From assembly GCF_934747485.1 (NCBI RefSeq), contig NZ_CAKVGN010000053.1:1-20029 (forward strand): 20,029 bases of DNA, in the 5' to 3' direction. A program made the position numbers and the translations under genes. The DNA is from an uncultured Brachyspira sp. Its GTDB lineage: Bacteria; Spirochaetota; Brachyspiria; Brachyspirales; Brachyspiraceae. Each line of letters starts with the position of its first letter. Position 1 is the stretch's first letter. Shown one piece after another: positions 12,279 to 19,957 of this stretch. Under the pieces are notes generated by a model. That model saw nothing but the letters and a program-made list of their open reading frames with translations, did no database searches and was not told the origin of the DNA.

Positions 12279-12465
12279 TAAACAGAAACCGCAATATTAC
12301 TGCTTTGAATGTAAATTTGCTAAATCGGCATATGGTGCTTTGATTTGTAAGGTATACAGAGGAGCAACTAAAACAACGCATAAGGCTTGCGTAGATTTTG
12401 AACTGAAAAAAGATTTTATTAGAAGAAAAAAAACAAAAAACGGCGAAACTGAAAAGGTTAAATAA
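12271..12465 (+). CDS. Small Cys-rich protein, probable zinc binder (64 aa)
   Basis: AAGGAGC lies about 6 bp upstream, within the preceding gene. Cys11-x2-Cys14, Cys26 and Cys40 are present, with His at residue 37. The Y-Y-C-F-E-C-K-F-A-K-S start and a basic C-terminal tail (R-R-K-K-T-K-N-G-E-T-E-K-V-K) are reminiscent of small phage zinc-finger proteins. Four Cys residues can hold one zinc ion. The basic tail may contact nucleic acid. No named family is recognised, and zinc binding is inferred. Confidence 0.6.
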   Translation: MTDKQKPQYYCFECKFAKSAYGALICKVYRGATKTTHKACVDFELKKDFIRRKKTKNGETEKVK

Positions 12466-12479
12466 TTAGAGTTTATACA

Positions 12480-12947
12480 ATGAATAAAGTATTTGAATTA
12501 AACAAAGAAAGCTTAAAAGAACTGTCATCTTTTATTCAATCTTTAGAAAATAAAGAGAAATATATTATTGAAGTGCATAGAAAGCATAGAAGCTACGAGC
12601 AGTTAAAATATTACTTCGGAGCTATACTTCCTGCTATTCTTTATTTTATAAGAGATGAGATAAAAATTAATTCTACAGATGATTTACATATATATCTTAA
12701 AGAGTTTTACGCTTTTGAAACGAAGCAGGAATATTTTAAGAAAACTGTAATCAACGGAAAAACAAGATATATAAATACATTCAGCATAGATTTTGAAAAA
12801 TGCTCTCAAAATGATATTAATCTTTATTTATCTTTTATAGAAAACAATTTGAATAAGCTCATAACTATTGACTGCGGTAATTTTGAAGATTTAATTAATG
12901 AGTTTAGTAATTATTCTTCAGTAAATACTATTAATATAATAAGATAA
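12480..12947 (+). CDS. Possible phage recombination-accessory protein (155 aa)
   Basis: Residues 30-52 contain E-V-H-R-K-H-R-S-Y-E-Q-L-K-Y-Y-F-G-A-I-L-P. This resembles the R-x-R-S-x-x-Q-x-x-Y-x-x-x-x-x-P pattern of phage recombination-accessory proteins of the NinB/Orf kind and similar small families. The rest is helical, with F-Y-A-F-E-T-K-Q-E-Y-F and a K-T-R-Y-I-N-T-F-S segment. The similarity is limited to that stretch, so I give no gene name. The ribosome-binding site is weak (GAG about 9 bp upstream), and 14 bases separate it from the preceding gene. Alternatives: an unrelated DNA-binding protein. Confidence 0.5.
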   Translation: MNKVFELNKESLKELSSFIQSLENKEKYIIEVHRKHRSYEQLKYYFGAILPAILYFIRDEIKINSTDDLHIYLKEFYAFETKQEYFKKTVINGKTRYINTFSIDFEKCSQNDINLYLSFIENNLNKLITIDCGNFEDLINEFSNYSSVNTINIIR

Positions 12948-12972
12948 TAAGGCAGTAAATAAGGAGTGAATA

Positions 12973-13476
12973 ATGAATATAAAATTAATTGAAGATAGTA
13001 TAATAAAATTAGATAATTTACAACACACATATAAAGAGATTATTTTAGCTATAAAAAATAAAGATAAAATAAAAGATATAGAAAATAAAATTAATAATGG
13101 TATTAATTCTTATAAAGAATTGAGGGCTGAGTGTAAAGTTATTAGATGTTATGGTTTAAAACAAATAAAAAGTCATATTAATGCTATAGATAAGTTAACG
13201 CTCGGTTGTAGAGAAAACACAGTTATGTTTATTAACAAAAACTCAATAGATAAAGAACACGGCACACAAAAACCGCTTGAATTAATGAGTAGAATAGTAA
13301 AATTAGTTAGTAATGAAAATGATATAATACTTGATTGTTTCGCAGGCTCTGGCAGTACACTTTTAGGAGCTATTAAAAACAATAGAAATTATATAGGTAT
13401 TGAAATAGACAGAGAGTATTACAATATATGTTGTAATAGGATAAAAGAAAAGCAAGGTTTATTTGCAGGAGTTTAA
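12973..13476 (+). CDS. Chimeric truncated methyltransferase: unknown N-terminus plus SAM-binding half (167 aa)
   Basis: AAGGAGTG precedes the ATG. Residues 1-80 are helical (L-I-E-D-S-I-I-K-L-D-N-L-Q-H-T-Y-K-E, then K-D-I-E-N-K-I-N-N-G-I-N) and do not match the methyltransferase upstream. Residues 81-167 are a close copy of residues 210-296 of the enzyme at 10899-11789, including T-Q-K-P (98-101) and F-A-G-S-G-S-T (123-129). I count 23 differing bases in 264 and 8 differing residues in 87. The catalytic D-P-P-Y motif is absent, so it cannot methylate alone. It retains the cofactor-binding half and an intact frame. It may be a recombination product, a regulator or partner of the full enzyme, or simply debris. 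The copy also keeps the AGGAG that serves the gene at 13482. Confidence 0.7.
   Translation: MNIKLIEDSIIKLDNLQHTYKEIILAIKNKDKIKDIENKINNGINSYKELRAECKVIRCYGLKQIKSHINAIDKLTLGCRENTVMFINKNSIDKEHGTQKPLELMSRIVKLVSNENDIILDCFAGSGSTLLGAIKNNRNYIGIEIDREYYNICCNRIKEKQGLFAGV
13213..13476 (+). repeat. 264-bp diverged direct repeat, copy 2 (truncated methyltransferase)
   Basis: This is the gap-free counterpart of 11526-11789. Of the 23 base differences, 13 are synonymous and 10 lie in the eight changed codons. A random set of changes would be mostly non-synonymous, so protein-level constraint acted on this segment for at least part of its history, or the copy came from a separate functional methyltransferase. 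Confidence 0.85.
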
Positions 13477-13481
13477 AAATT

Positions 13482-13799
13482 ATGGAAGATAAATTAAAGC
13501 AAGCAATAAAAGCATTAGATACTAATAATTTAATCACATCTATATCAATAAAAGATGTAGGAAGATATATTGATATAAAAACTAATTTATTTGAATGTTA
13601 TGCTACTTATGATGATATAGTATATTTCCCTGCTGAGTTTAGGTTACATTCTGAGAAAGATATAGAAAGGAATAATATAAAAAGAATGAGAGATACACTT
13701 GACTTTATAGAAAATAATTCTGACAAAATAAATGAAATACTAAGGGTAACTTTACTACATAGGGAAATTAATATAAGGAGTGAAAATGATTTGGTATGA
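13482..13799 (+). CDS. Unknown protein (105 aa)
   Basis: The ATG is 5 bp after the chimera stop, with AGGAG about 11 bp upstream in the copied 3' end. The product is 105 residues, a mixed alpha/beta pattern: I-T-S-I-S-I-K-D-V-G-R-Y-I-D-I-K near 18-33, then F-E-C-Y-A-T-Y-D-D-I-V-Y-F-P and a C-terminal charged helix. The V-G-x-Y-I-D string also occurs in the protein at 10611-10889, at a comparable place relative to a methyltransferase copy. That may be coincidence. It overlaps the next gene by 14 bp. No function assigned. Confidence 0.55.
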   Translation: MEDKLKQAIKALDTNNLITSISIKDVGRYIDIKTNLFECYATYDDIVYFPAEFRLHSEKDIERNNIKRMRDTLDFIENNSDKINEILRVTLLHREINIRSENDLV

Positions 13800-14043
13800 G
13801 AAACTTAAAACTTTTGATTTTAATCATGTAAAAAATATAGCTAAAAAATATGGTAAAAATAAAATAATAGCAGAAAAATTAGGGCTAACTAATAGACAGT
13901 TTAGATTATTGAAATATGAAAATAAAACCATAATTCATAAAGAGTATAGAGAATTAGCAGTAAAGTTTGCTATAGCTATAGAAGAAGGCATATTAGAATA
14001 TAAAAAAAATAACCTAAAAAAGAATTTAATACAACCTTATTAA
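13786..14043 (+). CDS. Small helix-turn-helix-like protein (85 aa)
   Basis: AAGGAG at about 13775-13780 sets the start at the ATG of 13786; an in-frame GTG at 13780 is too close. Residues about 15-50 can fold as a helix-turn-helix: V-K-N-I-A-K-K-Y-G-K-N-K-I-I-A-E-K-L-G-L-T, then N-R-Q-F-R-L-L-K-Y-E-N-K as recognition helix. The remainder is helical and basic. It is the last plus-strand gene, six bases from the end of the convergent tail operon, so it could be a middle-to-late regulator. Binding targets cannot be read. Confidence 0.55.
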   Translation: MIWYEKLKTFDFNHVKNIAKKYGKNKIIAEKLGLTNRQFRLLKYENKTIIHKEYRELAVKFAIAIEEGILEYKKNNLKKNLIQPY

Positions 14044-14049
14044 TTATTA

Positions 14050-14646
14050 TTAGGATTGTTTAGGGTATTGTTCTTTTATATTTGCTCTTGTTGTTTGTAT
14101 GCTTTTAAGTGCTCCAATTTGAGTTTCATTCAATAACCCTTGAGAAGCTAAACTATTAAGCACATCATCTAAAAGCTCGGCTCTCGCTCCGTCAAGGTTT
14201 TGACTATATTGACTTTGTCTTTGCTGTATTATATATTCGTTGTACTCTTCTGCTGTAATTAAGCCTTCACTATATTTCTCTTCAATACTCTTTTCTGTAA
14301 TATATTTTTTGCCGTTATATTCTATTATCTTTTTATTATCATCAAGATTTTCTAAACCTCTTTCAATTAAAACTATATAATCAGCTTCATCATTTTTATT
14401 AAGCTCTCTAATTATACCATTGTCTATTATTTCATTATCTTTAAGCACAATTATTTTTTCTTTTACTTGCTCTTCTAAACTCCTTACAGAACCATCTTCA
14501 TTATAAGCTCTTATATCAGTCTGACTTAAATCATTACTATTATGCTCCTTTATAACTTCATTATCTTTTAACTTAAAATCATTAATATTCTGACCTTCAA
14601 CAAAATAACATTTATAAGTATTTTTATCATATACAGCAAATATCAT
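14050..14646 (-). CDS. Tail-fibre-associated protein, possible fibre chaperone (198 aa)
   Basis: This is the last gene of the minus-strand tail operon, starting three bases after the fibre stop with AGGAG seven bases before its ATG. The N-terminus (M-I-F-A-V-Y-D-K-N-T-Y-K-C-Y-F-V-E-G) is beta-like, and the centre contains acidic repeats. The C-terminal half is helical with E-E-Y-N-E-Y-I, Q-R-Q-S-Q-Y and L-L-D-D-V-L-N-S-L-A-S-Q-G-L-L. Genes directly after a fibre gene usually encode fibre assembly chaperones or fibre-end proteins. I see no definite Tfa signature, so the role comes from position. It ends six bases from the convergent early series without a clear terminator between. Confidence 0.6.
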   Translation of the reverse strand: MIFAVYDKNTYKCYFVEGQNINDFKLKDNEVIKEHNSNDLSQTDIRAYNEDGSVRSLEEQVKEKIIVLKDNEIIDNGIIRELNKNDEADYIVLIERGLENLDDNKKIIEYNGKKYITEKSIEEKYSEGLITAEEYNEYIIQQRQSQYSQNLDGARAELLDDVLNSLASQGLLNETQIGALKSIQTTRANIKEQYPKQS

Positions 14647-14648
14647 CT

Positions 14649-16700
14649 TTAAACTCCTATTACATCACTTACTTTTTTACCATTAATTGTAAGTAGTTTG
14701 TATATTCTTATTAATCTATTTTTCGTTCTAATTTCTTGTGAAGTTGGCATTACTCTGCTAATATCATATCCTAAACTTGGAGCTGGCGGCGGATTTCTAA
14801 TCTCAAAAATACCGTTATAATTGCTATTTTGATTTATCAACGCTCTATATAAAAAACTACCGCTATTTATCATATAATCAGCAACTACATTATTTATAGC
14901 ATTTGTTACTACATTAATAACACCTTTTAATGGTCTAATAGAATCCTCTTGAATACCATTAACCCTATCTGCATTAGCTAAATTACCCTCTGTTCTAAAA
15001 TATACACTTTCTGTATTAAACATTATCTGCCAAGTTGTAGTAACATTATACATCTTTTTAAACCAAACAGACGGCTCTTCATTAGGATTAAAATTACCTT
15101 CAGCATCTGGATATTGTATATAATATGGAGATAGCATATACCTTAAAGCTAAACTTTCCCCAAGTTCTTGAACATTAGTTACATTTTTATAAATAGGATC
15201 AAGTGAATAGTTTTTATCTGGTGTAAGATTTAAAGTAAATACATCATCATAATTTATTTGGCTTCCATCTTGATATGCTATAACCAGACTATATATATTA
15301 TTTTCTATTAATTTAATTAAGAACTTCACTGCTTTATCATTGCTTGAAGTTATACCTGTTGTATTTGTGAAAGTTTCATCATCTGGAGATAAATTAAAAT
15401 AATTACTCATATCTAAATCAGAATAGAAATTTAAAACATTTGTAGTATTAGTATATCCATTGTAAGTACCTTGATATGCTACAGAAGAGTTTATCTGATT
15501 TAATTGTATCTGACCTATAGTCAAGTCATTATTTATATAAAATATATTAACATCTGTATTTCTTAATACTCTATTTTTTATATTTAATGTAATAGTAGAA
15601 GAAGTAGTTTCTAATGTTTCAGAACTTTTAATTTTTAAATAAAAATTTGAATTATCTATAGAATCAGTATAAAAACCAAACTCAAAATTATTGTTTTTAT
15701 TTTGTATATTTATTTCATTTTCTAAAGCTTCAAATAAACTTAGAGATTCTGAAGATATATTTTCAATGTTAAAAAATTGAGATAATATAGAACTCAAAGC
15801 ATAAATATAATAACTATCTGTTATATTATTAATACTTTTTATTTGAATATTTATTTCATTAGCATTTGTAATATTAAAGTTTTCTAATATCCCATTTAAC
15901 AAATAACTTCCATCTTCCTGTTTCAAAATACTAGCATTAAAATCTGTTGTTCCATCTGTAAGAACTAAATTATAAGTTGGTATTTCTACATTAAACTTAG
16001 GGAAACTATAACCTGATATATATTCTAAATTAGTATTTGAATTATCATAAGAAACAGATTTAGCATCTGTAGCTACATCTCCTTGTACATTAATAACATT
16101 GTCCTCAGTTATCTCTACATTAGTTCCTGCTATGAGTTTATCTTGTTTTGTAGAAAGTCTTGATTGTAATTGCTCTTCTAAATATTCATTATTTACTGCT
16201 GTAGTGTTTTTTATATTAGAAGGCATATTTATCTTACTTGCCCCTTCTTCATCTCTAATCATAACTGTATTAGGAGTTGCTTCTACATCATAATTTTGTG
16301 TAAGTTTATCCCAATCTGTATTTAATGTCCCTCCTTCATAAATATCTATTCCATTTACTGTAGTTATACTTGCTCCAGTTATTGGAGGATTATTATTTAA
16401 TACTTGAGGATTATTTGAATTTCTTCTAAACTGCCAAATACTATAATTTTCACTATCTTTTATAACAAGTGAAGCAATATTTCCTTCATTATAATCAGCT
16501 TCTTTGTTATATAATCCTACTGTAAACTGCAAATACTGAATAGCTTCAGATAATATATTATAAAATCCATTTAAAACATTACTATTTATATTAGATTTAA
16601 AAGCTATACCATTGTTTATTGCTGAACTATCAGGGATTAATATATTACTTGTATCTCCTGCTATATTGTTATTTAAAATATTGTTTTTCAATTTTGCCAT
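14649..16700 (-). CDS. Tail fibre protein (683 aa)
   Basis: GAGGTG lies about 6 bp before the ATG. Residues 27-65 (F-K-S-N-I-N-S-N-V-L-N-G-F-Y-N-I-L) are a probable baseplate-attachment segment. Residues 142-205 carry a typical phage fibre module: T-V-M-I-R-D-E-E-G-A-S-K-I, then A-V-N-N-E-Y-L-E-E-Q-L, then S-T-K-Q-D-K-L-I-A-G-T-N-V-E-I. The long remainder is Asn/Ser/Thr-rich and beta-like, as in receptor-binding shafts. The C-terminal 110 residues (Y-N-G-I-F-E-I-R-N-P-P-P-A-P onwards) look like a distinct end domain. It follows the gpI-like gene and precedes the fibre-associated gene. Host-receptor binding is the expected role. The receptor cannot be inferred. Confidence 0.8.
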   Translation of the reverse strand: MAKLKNNILNNNIAGDTSNILIPDSSAINNGIAFKSNINSNVLNGFYNILSEAIQYLQFTVGLYNKEADYNEGNIASLVIKDSENYSIWQFRRNSNNPQVLNNNPPITGASITTVNGIDIYEGGTLNTDWDKLTQNYDVEATPNTVMIRDEEGASKINMPSNIKNTTAVNNEYLEEQLQSRLSTKQDKLIAGTNVEITEDNVINVQGDVATDAKSVSYDNSNTNLEYISGYSFPKFNVEIPTYNLVLTDGTTDFNASILKQEDGSYLLNGILENFNITNANEINIQIKSINNITDSYYIYALSSILSQFFNIENISSESLSLFEALENEINIQNKNNNFEFGFYTDSIDNSNFYLKIKSSETLETTSSTITLNIKNRVLRNTDVNIFYINNDLTIGQIQLNQINSSVAYQGTYNGYTNTTNVLNFYSDLDMSNYFNLSPDDETFTNTTGITSSNDKAVKFLIKLIENNIYSLVIAYQDGSQINYDDVFTLNLTPDKNYSLDPIYKNVTNVQELGESLALRYMLSPYYIQYPDAEGNFNPNEEPSVWFKKMYNVTTTWQIMFNTESVYFRTEGNLANADRVNGIQEDSIRPLKGVINVVTNAINNVVADYMINSGSFLYRALINQNSNYNGIFEIRNPPPAPSLGYDISRVMPTSQEIRTKNRLIRIYKLLTINGKKVSDVIGV

Positions 16701-16702
16701 AT

Positions 16703-17314
16703 TTACACCTCATCAATTAAATTAAGTTCCATATTAAAGCCTATAGGCATATTCAAAATATTTCTGTAAGTGTTATAAATTATTCTAAAATCCTGTGAGT
16801 TTTTATTTATAGGTAAATAAACCTTGAAATATTTTAATCTAGTTGTATCTATTTCAATTCTTACTTCTGTAATATTAATTTCACAAAAATTAGCAAGCAT
16901 AGCAGCTAAATTAGGTATGGACCAATGTGTATATTTTAAGTTGTATACAAAAGTAAATATTTTTTTTAATAAAGAAACAGGGACTAATTCAGCAGTGCCT
17001 TCTTTATCATATTCATATAAGCTGTCATATTTAAGTCCGCTGTCATAAAAAGTTCTATCTACTAAATAATGCGGACGAAGCATATTATAAATACTTCTTA
17101 AATAGTATTCTAAATAATCTGTCTGTGCTTGATTTATAGAAAACTCTTTAGCATATTCTCCTAGTTCTATTTGTTTTGTTTCTTTATTATACTTAAAAAA
17201 TAAATCATTATAATTTTCTTGAATATAATCTCTAAAAAAAGCAAAATAATTAACTATAGCATCAGAGCGTTTATATTGCTGCCAAACATGTATATCACTT
17301 AATTTTTCAATCAT
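16703..17314 (-). CDS. Baseplate wedge protein, gpI-like by position (203 aa)
   Basis: The start at 17314 overlaps the baseplate J stop in an ATGA arrangement, with AGGAG 8 bp upstream; a longer frame from 17338 is not needed. The product is 203 residues with W-Q-Q-Y-K-R-S-D near the start and L-K-Y-T-H-W-S-I-P-N-L-A-A-M-L-A-N-F-C-E-I-N near residues 138-160, then a strand-rich end (F-K-V-Y-L-P-I-N). The gene order J, this gene, fibre is that of P2-like gpJ-gpI-gpH. The S-I-P-N-L-A-A-M-L segment followed by strands is also seen in other gpI-like or DUF2612-like baseplate proteins. Exact family uncertain, role in linking baseplate and fibre likely. Confidence 0.68.
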   Translation of the reverse strand: MIEKLSDIHVWQQYKRSDAIVNYFAFFRDYIQENYNDLFFKYNKETKQIELGEYAKEFSINQAQTDYLEYYLRSIYNMLRPHYLVDRTFYDSGLKYDSLYEYDKEGTAELVPVSLLKKIFTFVYNLKYTHWSIPNLAAMLANFCEINITEVRIEIDTTRLKYFKVYLPINKNSQDFRIIYNTYRNILNMPIGFNMELNLIDEV

Positions 17315-18525
17315 ACACTCGCTCCTGTTAGAGTACATTCCAAATCTAATAATGTATAAGCGGTGTCAAATGCCGTTTCTAATTGCCTTTCTCCATTTAA
17401 TGATGCAGGTGCTCTATTTATATTAAGTGTATAATTTATTCCTGTTATAATATCTCTTGAATATGAATTATCTTTAAAACATTGATAAATTAAATCATCA
17501 AAACTATATCCTGTGGGACTATATCCAATTTTTAAATTATTAATATAATTCTCATAATAAGGACGAAGAAGTAAAGTAAATGCCTCACTTGGAATATTAA
17601 TAAATCCGCTTTGAACTGTAAGCGAAATACTAATACTTAATTGATTAATTTTAGGTCTTGTATAAGTAATTAGAAAATCAACACTATTAAAAGTAACATT
17701 TATATTAACTGTTCTATTTGTTTCATCACCTGAAGGATTAGAAACAAAAATATTAGGATAAAGTACATTAAAAATAGCTAATGCTACACTGTAATCATCG
17801 CCTCCGCCTACTACAACCTCAATAACTGCTTTTTTTACTCCATCTTCTAATATTTGTGATTCTTTATAAGTACAAAGTCTGTCAACTGTTCCTTCTACTT
17901 CTTTCAAAGCATTATCTAAAGTTGCTACAGTTCCGCTTCTATTTGCCTGTGCTCTAGTTTGAAAACGTGCTCTAAACTCTGAAATAGTTTCGGCTGGTGT
18001 ACTTTCAACAGCATCATTAAGATTAGTACAGCTAGTAACATTCAATACTTGATTAAACAAAACAGTTAAAGTATTAGCAGGGGTTGGAGTGTCATAATAA
18101 TCAGCTCCTTCGCAGTAAATACTCACTTGACCGATCGCATTTATTATATCGCTTTTAGTTGTAACGAACTTCTTTGAACCGTCCGCATTTCCTATTTCAA
18201 GTCCTTCAGGAATAACTACTCCAGCAAGTCCATAGAAAGTTATAGTGGTATTTGGAAGAGCTTTATCTTTCATTTTAAGACCAAAAGCCTCTCCAAGCTC
18301 TTTAACTATAAAATCATTAGCATAGCTAGGAGATATACTATTCATAACATTTGAAAGCATATCTTGTATTTCATTTTCAATAATAACACTTTCATCTATT
18401 AAATTATTTTGTATACCACTAGGTAAATTAGTAAAGCCTTCTGCTTCTTCTATAGCTTTATTTAAAAGCCTTTCACGTATGACAGTAGGACTATCTTTAA
18501 TTACTCCTGTATTGCCAATTTGCAT
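17311..18525 (-). CDS. Baseplate J-like protein (404 aa)
   Basis: AGGAGC lies about 9 bp before the ATG, and the gene follows the gp25-like gene after 5 bp. Residues 40-80 contain the helical start (E-N-E-I-Q-D-M-L-S-N-V). The J-family core follows: G-V-V-I-P-E-G-L-E-I-G-N-A-D-G near 106-120, F-V-T-T-K-S-D-I near 124-131, a small-residue stretch with G-Q-V-S-I-Y-C-E-G-A near 137-146, and E-T-I-S-E-F-R-A-R-F near 183-192. Residues 220-404 include R-L-C-T-Y-K-E-S and a glycine-rich E-V-V-V-G-G-G-D. Baseplate J proteins form the wedge of contractile tails. Length is close to typical (about 300-400). Confidence 0.85.
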   Translation of the reverse strand: MQIGNTGVIKDSPTVIRERLLNKAIEEAEGFTNLPSGIQNNLIDESVIIENEIQDMLSNVMNSISPSYANDFIVKELGEAFGLKMKDKALPNTTITFYGLAGVVIPEGLEIGNADGSKKFVTTKSDIINAIGQVSIYCEGADYYDTPTPANTLTVLFNQVLNVTSCTNLNDAVESTPAETISEFRARFQTRAQANRSGTVATLDNALKEVEGTVDRLCTYKESQILEDGVKKAVIEVVVGGGDDYSVALAIFNVLYPNIFVSNPSGDETNRTVNINVTFNSVDFLITYTRPKINQLSISISLTVQSGFINIPSEAFTLLLRPYYENYINNLKIGYSPTGYSFDDLIYQCFKDNSYSRDIITGINYTLNINRAPASLNGERQLETAFDTAYTLLDLECTLTGASV

Positions 18526-18530
18526 GCTAA

Positions 18531-18872
18531 CTATGCTCCTATTAAAGCAGTATAATTAAGTGTTTCATTATTACTGCTATTTTTTAATTTCATGTTTATA
18601 TCTATTTTCATTACTTTTGCTTTTCTATCTTCTTCTGCGTTTCCTATATTTATATCAAAATAATTATTAAAATCTCTTGCTATATTTTCAACTTCTACTT
18701 CAAGTAAAGAAGAACCGTTTATAATATTCAAAAAATCAAGCCCATTATTAGCATTAAAAGACTGTTCTCCTTTTATAGTTTGAAGTCTAGTAATAAAATC
18801 AATAGTTCTAGTTTCAATATCTCCATTTGCCTCATGCCAATTACCATCTATGTCTAAAAGCCAAGCACTCAT
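18531..18872 (-). CDS. gp25/gpW-like baseplate protein (113 aa)
   Basis: The start at 18872 has AGGAG 7 bp upstream; a TTG at 18878 is possible but too close. The 113 residues carry the small baseplate (gp25/W) pattern: W-L-L-D-I-D-G-N-W near the start, then R-L-Q-T-I-K-G-E-Q, F-N-A-N-N-G-L-D-F-L, a V-E-V-E-N-I-A-R-D helix, and a C-terminal strand pair (V-M-K-I-D-I-N-M-K-L). The I-x-G-E-x-x-F-x-x-x-x-G-x-x-x-L spacing and size fit gp25-like wedge proteins. It lies between the PAAR-like gene and baseplate J, as expected for P2-like V-W-J order. Confidence 0.72.
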   Translation of the reverse strand: MSAWLLDIDGNWHEANGDIETRTIDFITRLQTIKGEQSFNANNGLDFLNIINGSSLLEVEVENIARDFNNYFDINIGNAEEDRKAKVMKIDINMKLKNSSNNETLNYTALIGA

Positions 18873-18874
18873 AT

Positions 18875-19240
18875 TCAAGCTCCTTTTACTTTAGTTTGTC
18901 CTGCTGCTTGAATTGTAACAGTTACAGGTATTGTAGTAGTTGCTCCAGTGTTTGGGTCTGTAACAGTGCATTGAACAGGAGTATTTGTTTTATCGCCTTC
19001 CAAAATTACTAAAATATTATCTGCTTTTACCTTTTTTGCTGTGCTTATAATTGTGCCTGTGCTTGGTGCTGTTTGTGTAAAACTTCCTTGAGTAGCTCCT
19101 TCAACCTGAACTTTAAGCGGTGTTTTGTATACTCCTTTTCCTTCTGCTTTTACTTTTGTAGATGGAGCATCTATTATAGTTGCTTTAGCTGTAGCATTAT
19201 CTGTTGTTAATGTACAATCTTCAACTGTCATATATTTCAC
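18875..19240 (-). CDS. PAAR-like spike tip protein (121 aa)
   Basis: The GTG start at 19240 overlaps the spike gene stop (GTGA) and has GAGGTG 5 bp upstream; an ATG at 19231 is too far from it. The product is 121 residues with short strands rich in Gly, Thr, Ala and Val: T-A-K-A-T-I-I-D-A-P-S-T-K-V-K-A-E-G-K-G-V, then T-A-K-K-V-K-A-D-N-I-L-V-I-L-E-G-D. These K-V-K-A-x-x-x-x-V repeats followed by L-E-G-D resemble PAAR-like phage proteins that cap the membrane-piercing spike. The position right after the spike gene supports this. Family assignment is moderate. An alternative is another small baseplate component. Confidence 0.55.
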   Translation of the reverse strand: MKYMTVEDCTLTTDNATAKATIIDAPSTKVKAEGKGVYKTPLKVQVEGATQGSFTQTAPSTGTIISTAKKVKADNILVILEGDKTNTPVQCTVTDPNTGATTTIPVTVTIQAAGQTKVKGA

Positions 19241-19935
19241 TGAAGCACCTCAAAATTATTATTTATCTTTACACTTGAACTGCCCATTTCAAATACATTT
19301 CCATTTTTATCTTCTATCTTTGTGCCATTGCTTGAAAATGTTATATTGTTTTCATTTTTATCTGTAATACTTATTCCATCAGCATTAAGAAGAATATTAT
19401 TTTTATTTATGTCTGTAATGTTTATGCCGTTTTCATCTATTAAAATATTATTGCCTTCATCATCACTTGAGGCATTATTTTTTATTTCTATTTTGTCATC
19501 ATTTATAGTTATTGAAGTTTTTCCATCTAGTGAATATATTTCAAATGATTTTCCCTCTTTATCTTGAATAAAATCAATATTATCTGGGGCAAGAGGCAAA
19601 AACAAATAACCTTGACCGTTTGAGTTTTCAGGCATATTTTTTGGAGGTGTATTATAATCTTTTATATAGCTTTTTACTGGATAATTTGAAGTTATTAAAA
19701 GACCTAAATCGCCTTGCTTAATAGGATAACTAAAATAAATAGGGCGTATAATAGGTACATTATCTATATATCCTATTGTGTTGTTATTTTCAAGCATTCT
19801 TGAAACTTTTACTTTATTTCCTTTCACTTCCTCTACTTTACAAACCTGCGATTTTGGAAGTCTTTTTAATGCGTTGTTTATTTGTTTAGCAATATTATTA
19901 TTTATACTTTGATATGTGTCTATTTTATTAAACAT
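19237..19935 (-). CDS. Baseplate spike protein (gpV/gp138-like, 232 aa)
   Basis: AAGGA is about 8 bp before the ATG. Residues 25-95 look like the OB-like N-terminal domain of baseplate assembly protein V and gp138-like spikes: V-C-K-V-E-E-V-K-G-N-K-V-K-V, then N-V-P-I-I-R-P-I-Y-F, then P-I-K-Q-G-D-L-G-L-L-I. Residues 162-227 are three and a half 17-residue repeats (N-N-I-L-I-D-E-N-G-I-N-I-T-D type), as in a triple-stranded beta-helix needle. The protein forms the central spike through which the tail tube delivers DNA. It is the first baseplate gene in the window; its upstream neighbour has been separated by an insertion sequence. The ribosome-binding site survives. Confidence 0.78.
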   Translation of the reverse strand: MFNKIDTYQSINNNIAKQINNALKRLPKSQVCKVEEVKGNKVKVSRMLENNNTIGYIDNVPIIRPIYFSYPIKQGDLGLLITSNYPVKSYIKDYNTPPKNMPENSNGQGYLFLPLAPDNIDFIQDKEGKSFEIYSLDGKTSITINDDKIEIKNNASSDDEGNNILIDENGINITDINKNNILLNADGISITDKNENNITFSSNGTKIEDKNGNVFEMGSSSVKINNNFEVLQ

Positions 19936-19957
19936 ATTTTATTTCCTTATTTTTTTA

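Noticed and set aside
14032..14058. Possible bidirectional terminator between the converging operons.
   Set aside because: The stem has mismatches, is nearly all A-T and lacks a U tract on either strand, so I do not call it a terminator.
16099..16293. Plus-strand open frames within the tail operon (here and near 16824, 18827, 19125 and 19322).
   Set aside because: They are antisense shadows of strongly supported tail genes, without ribosome-binding sites.
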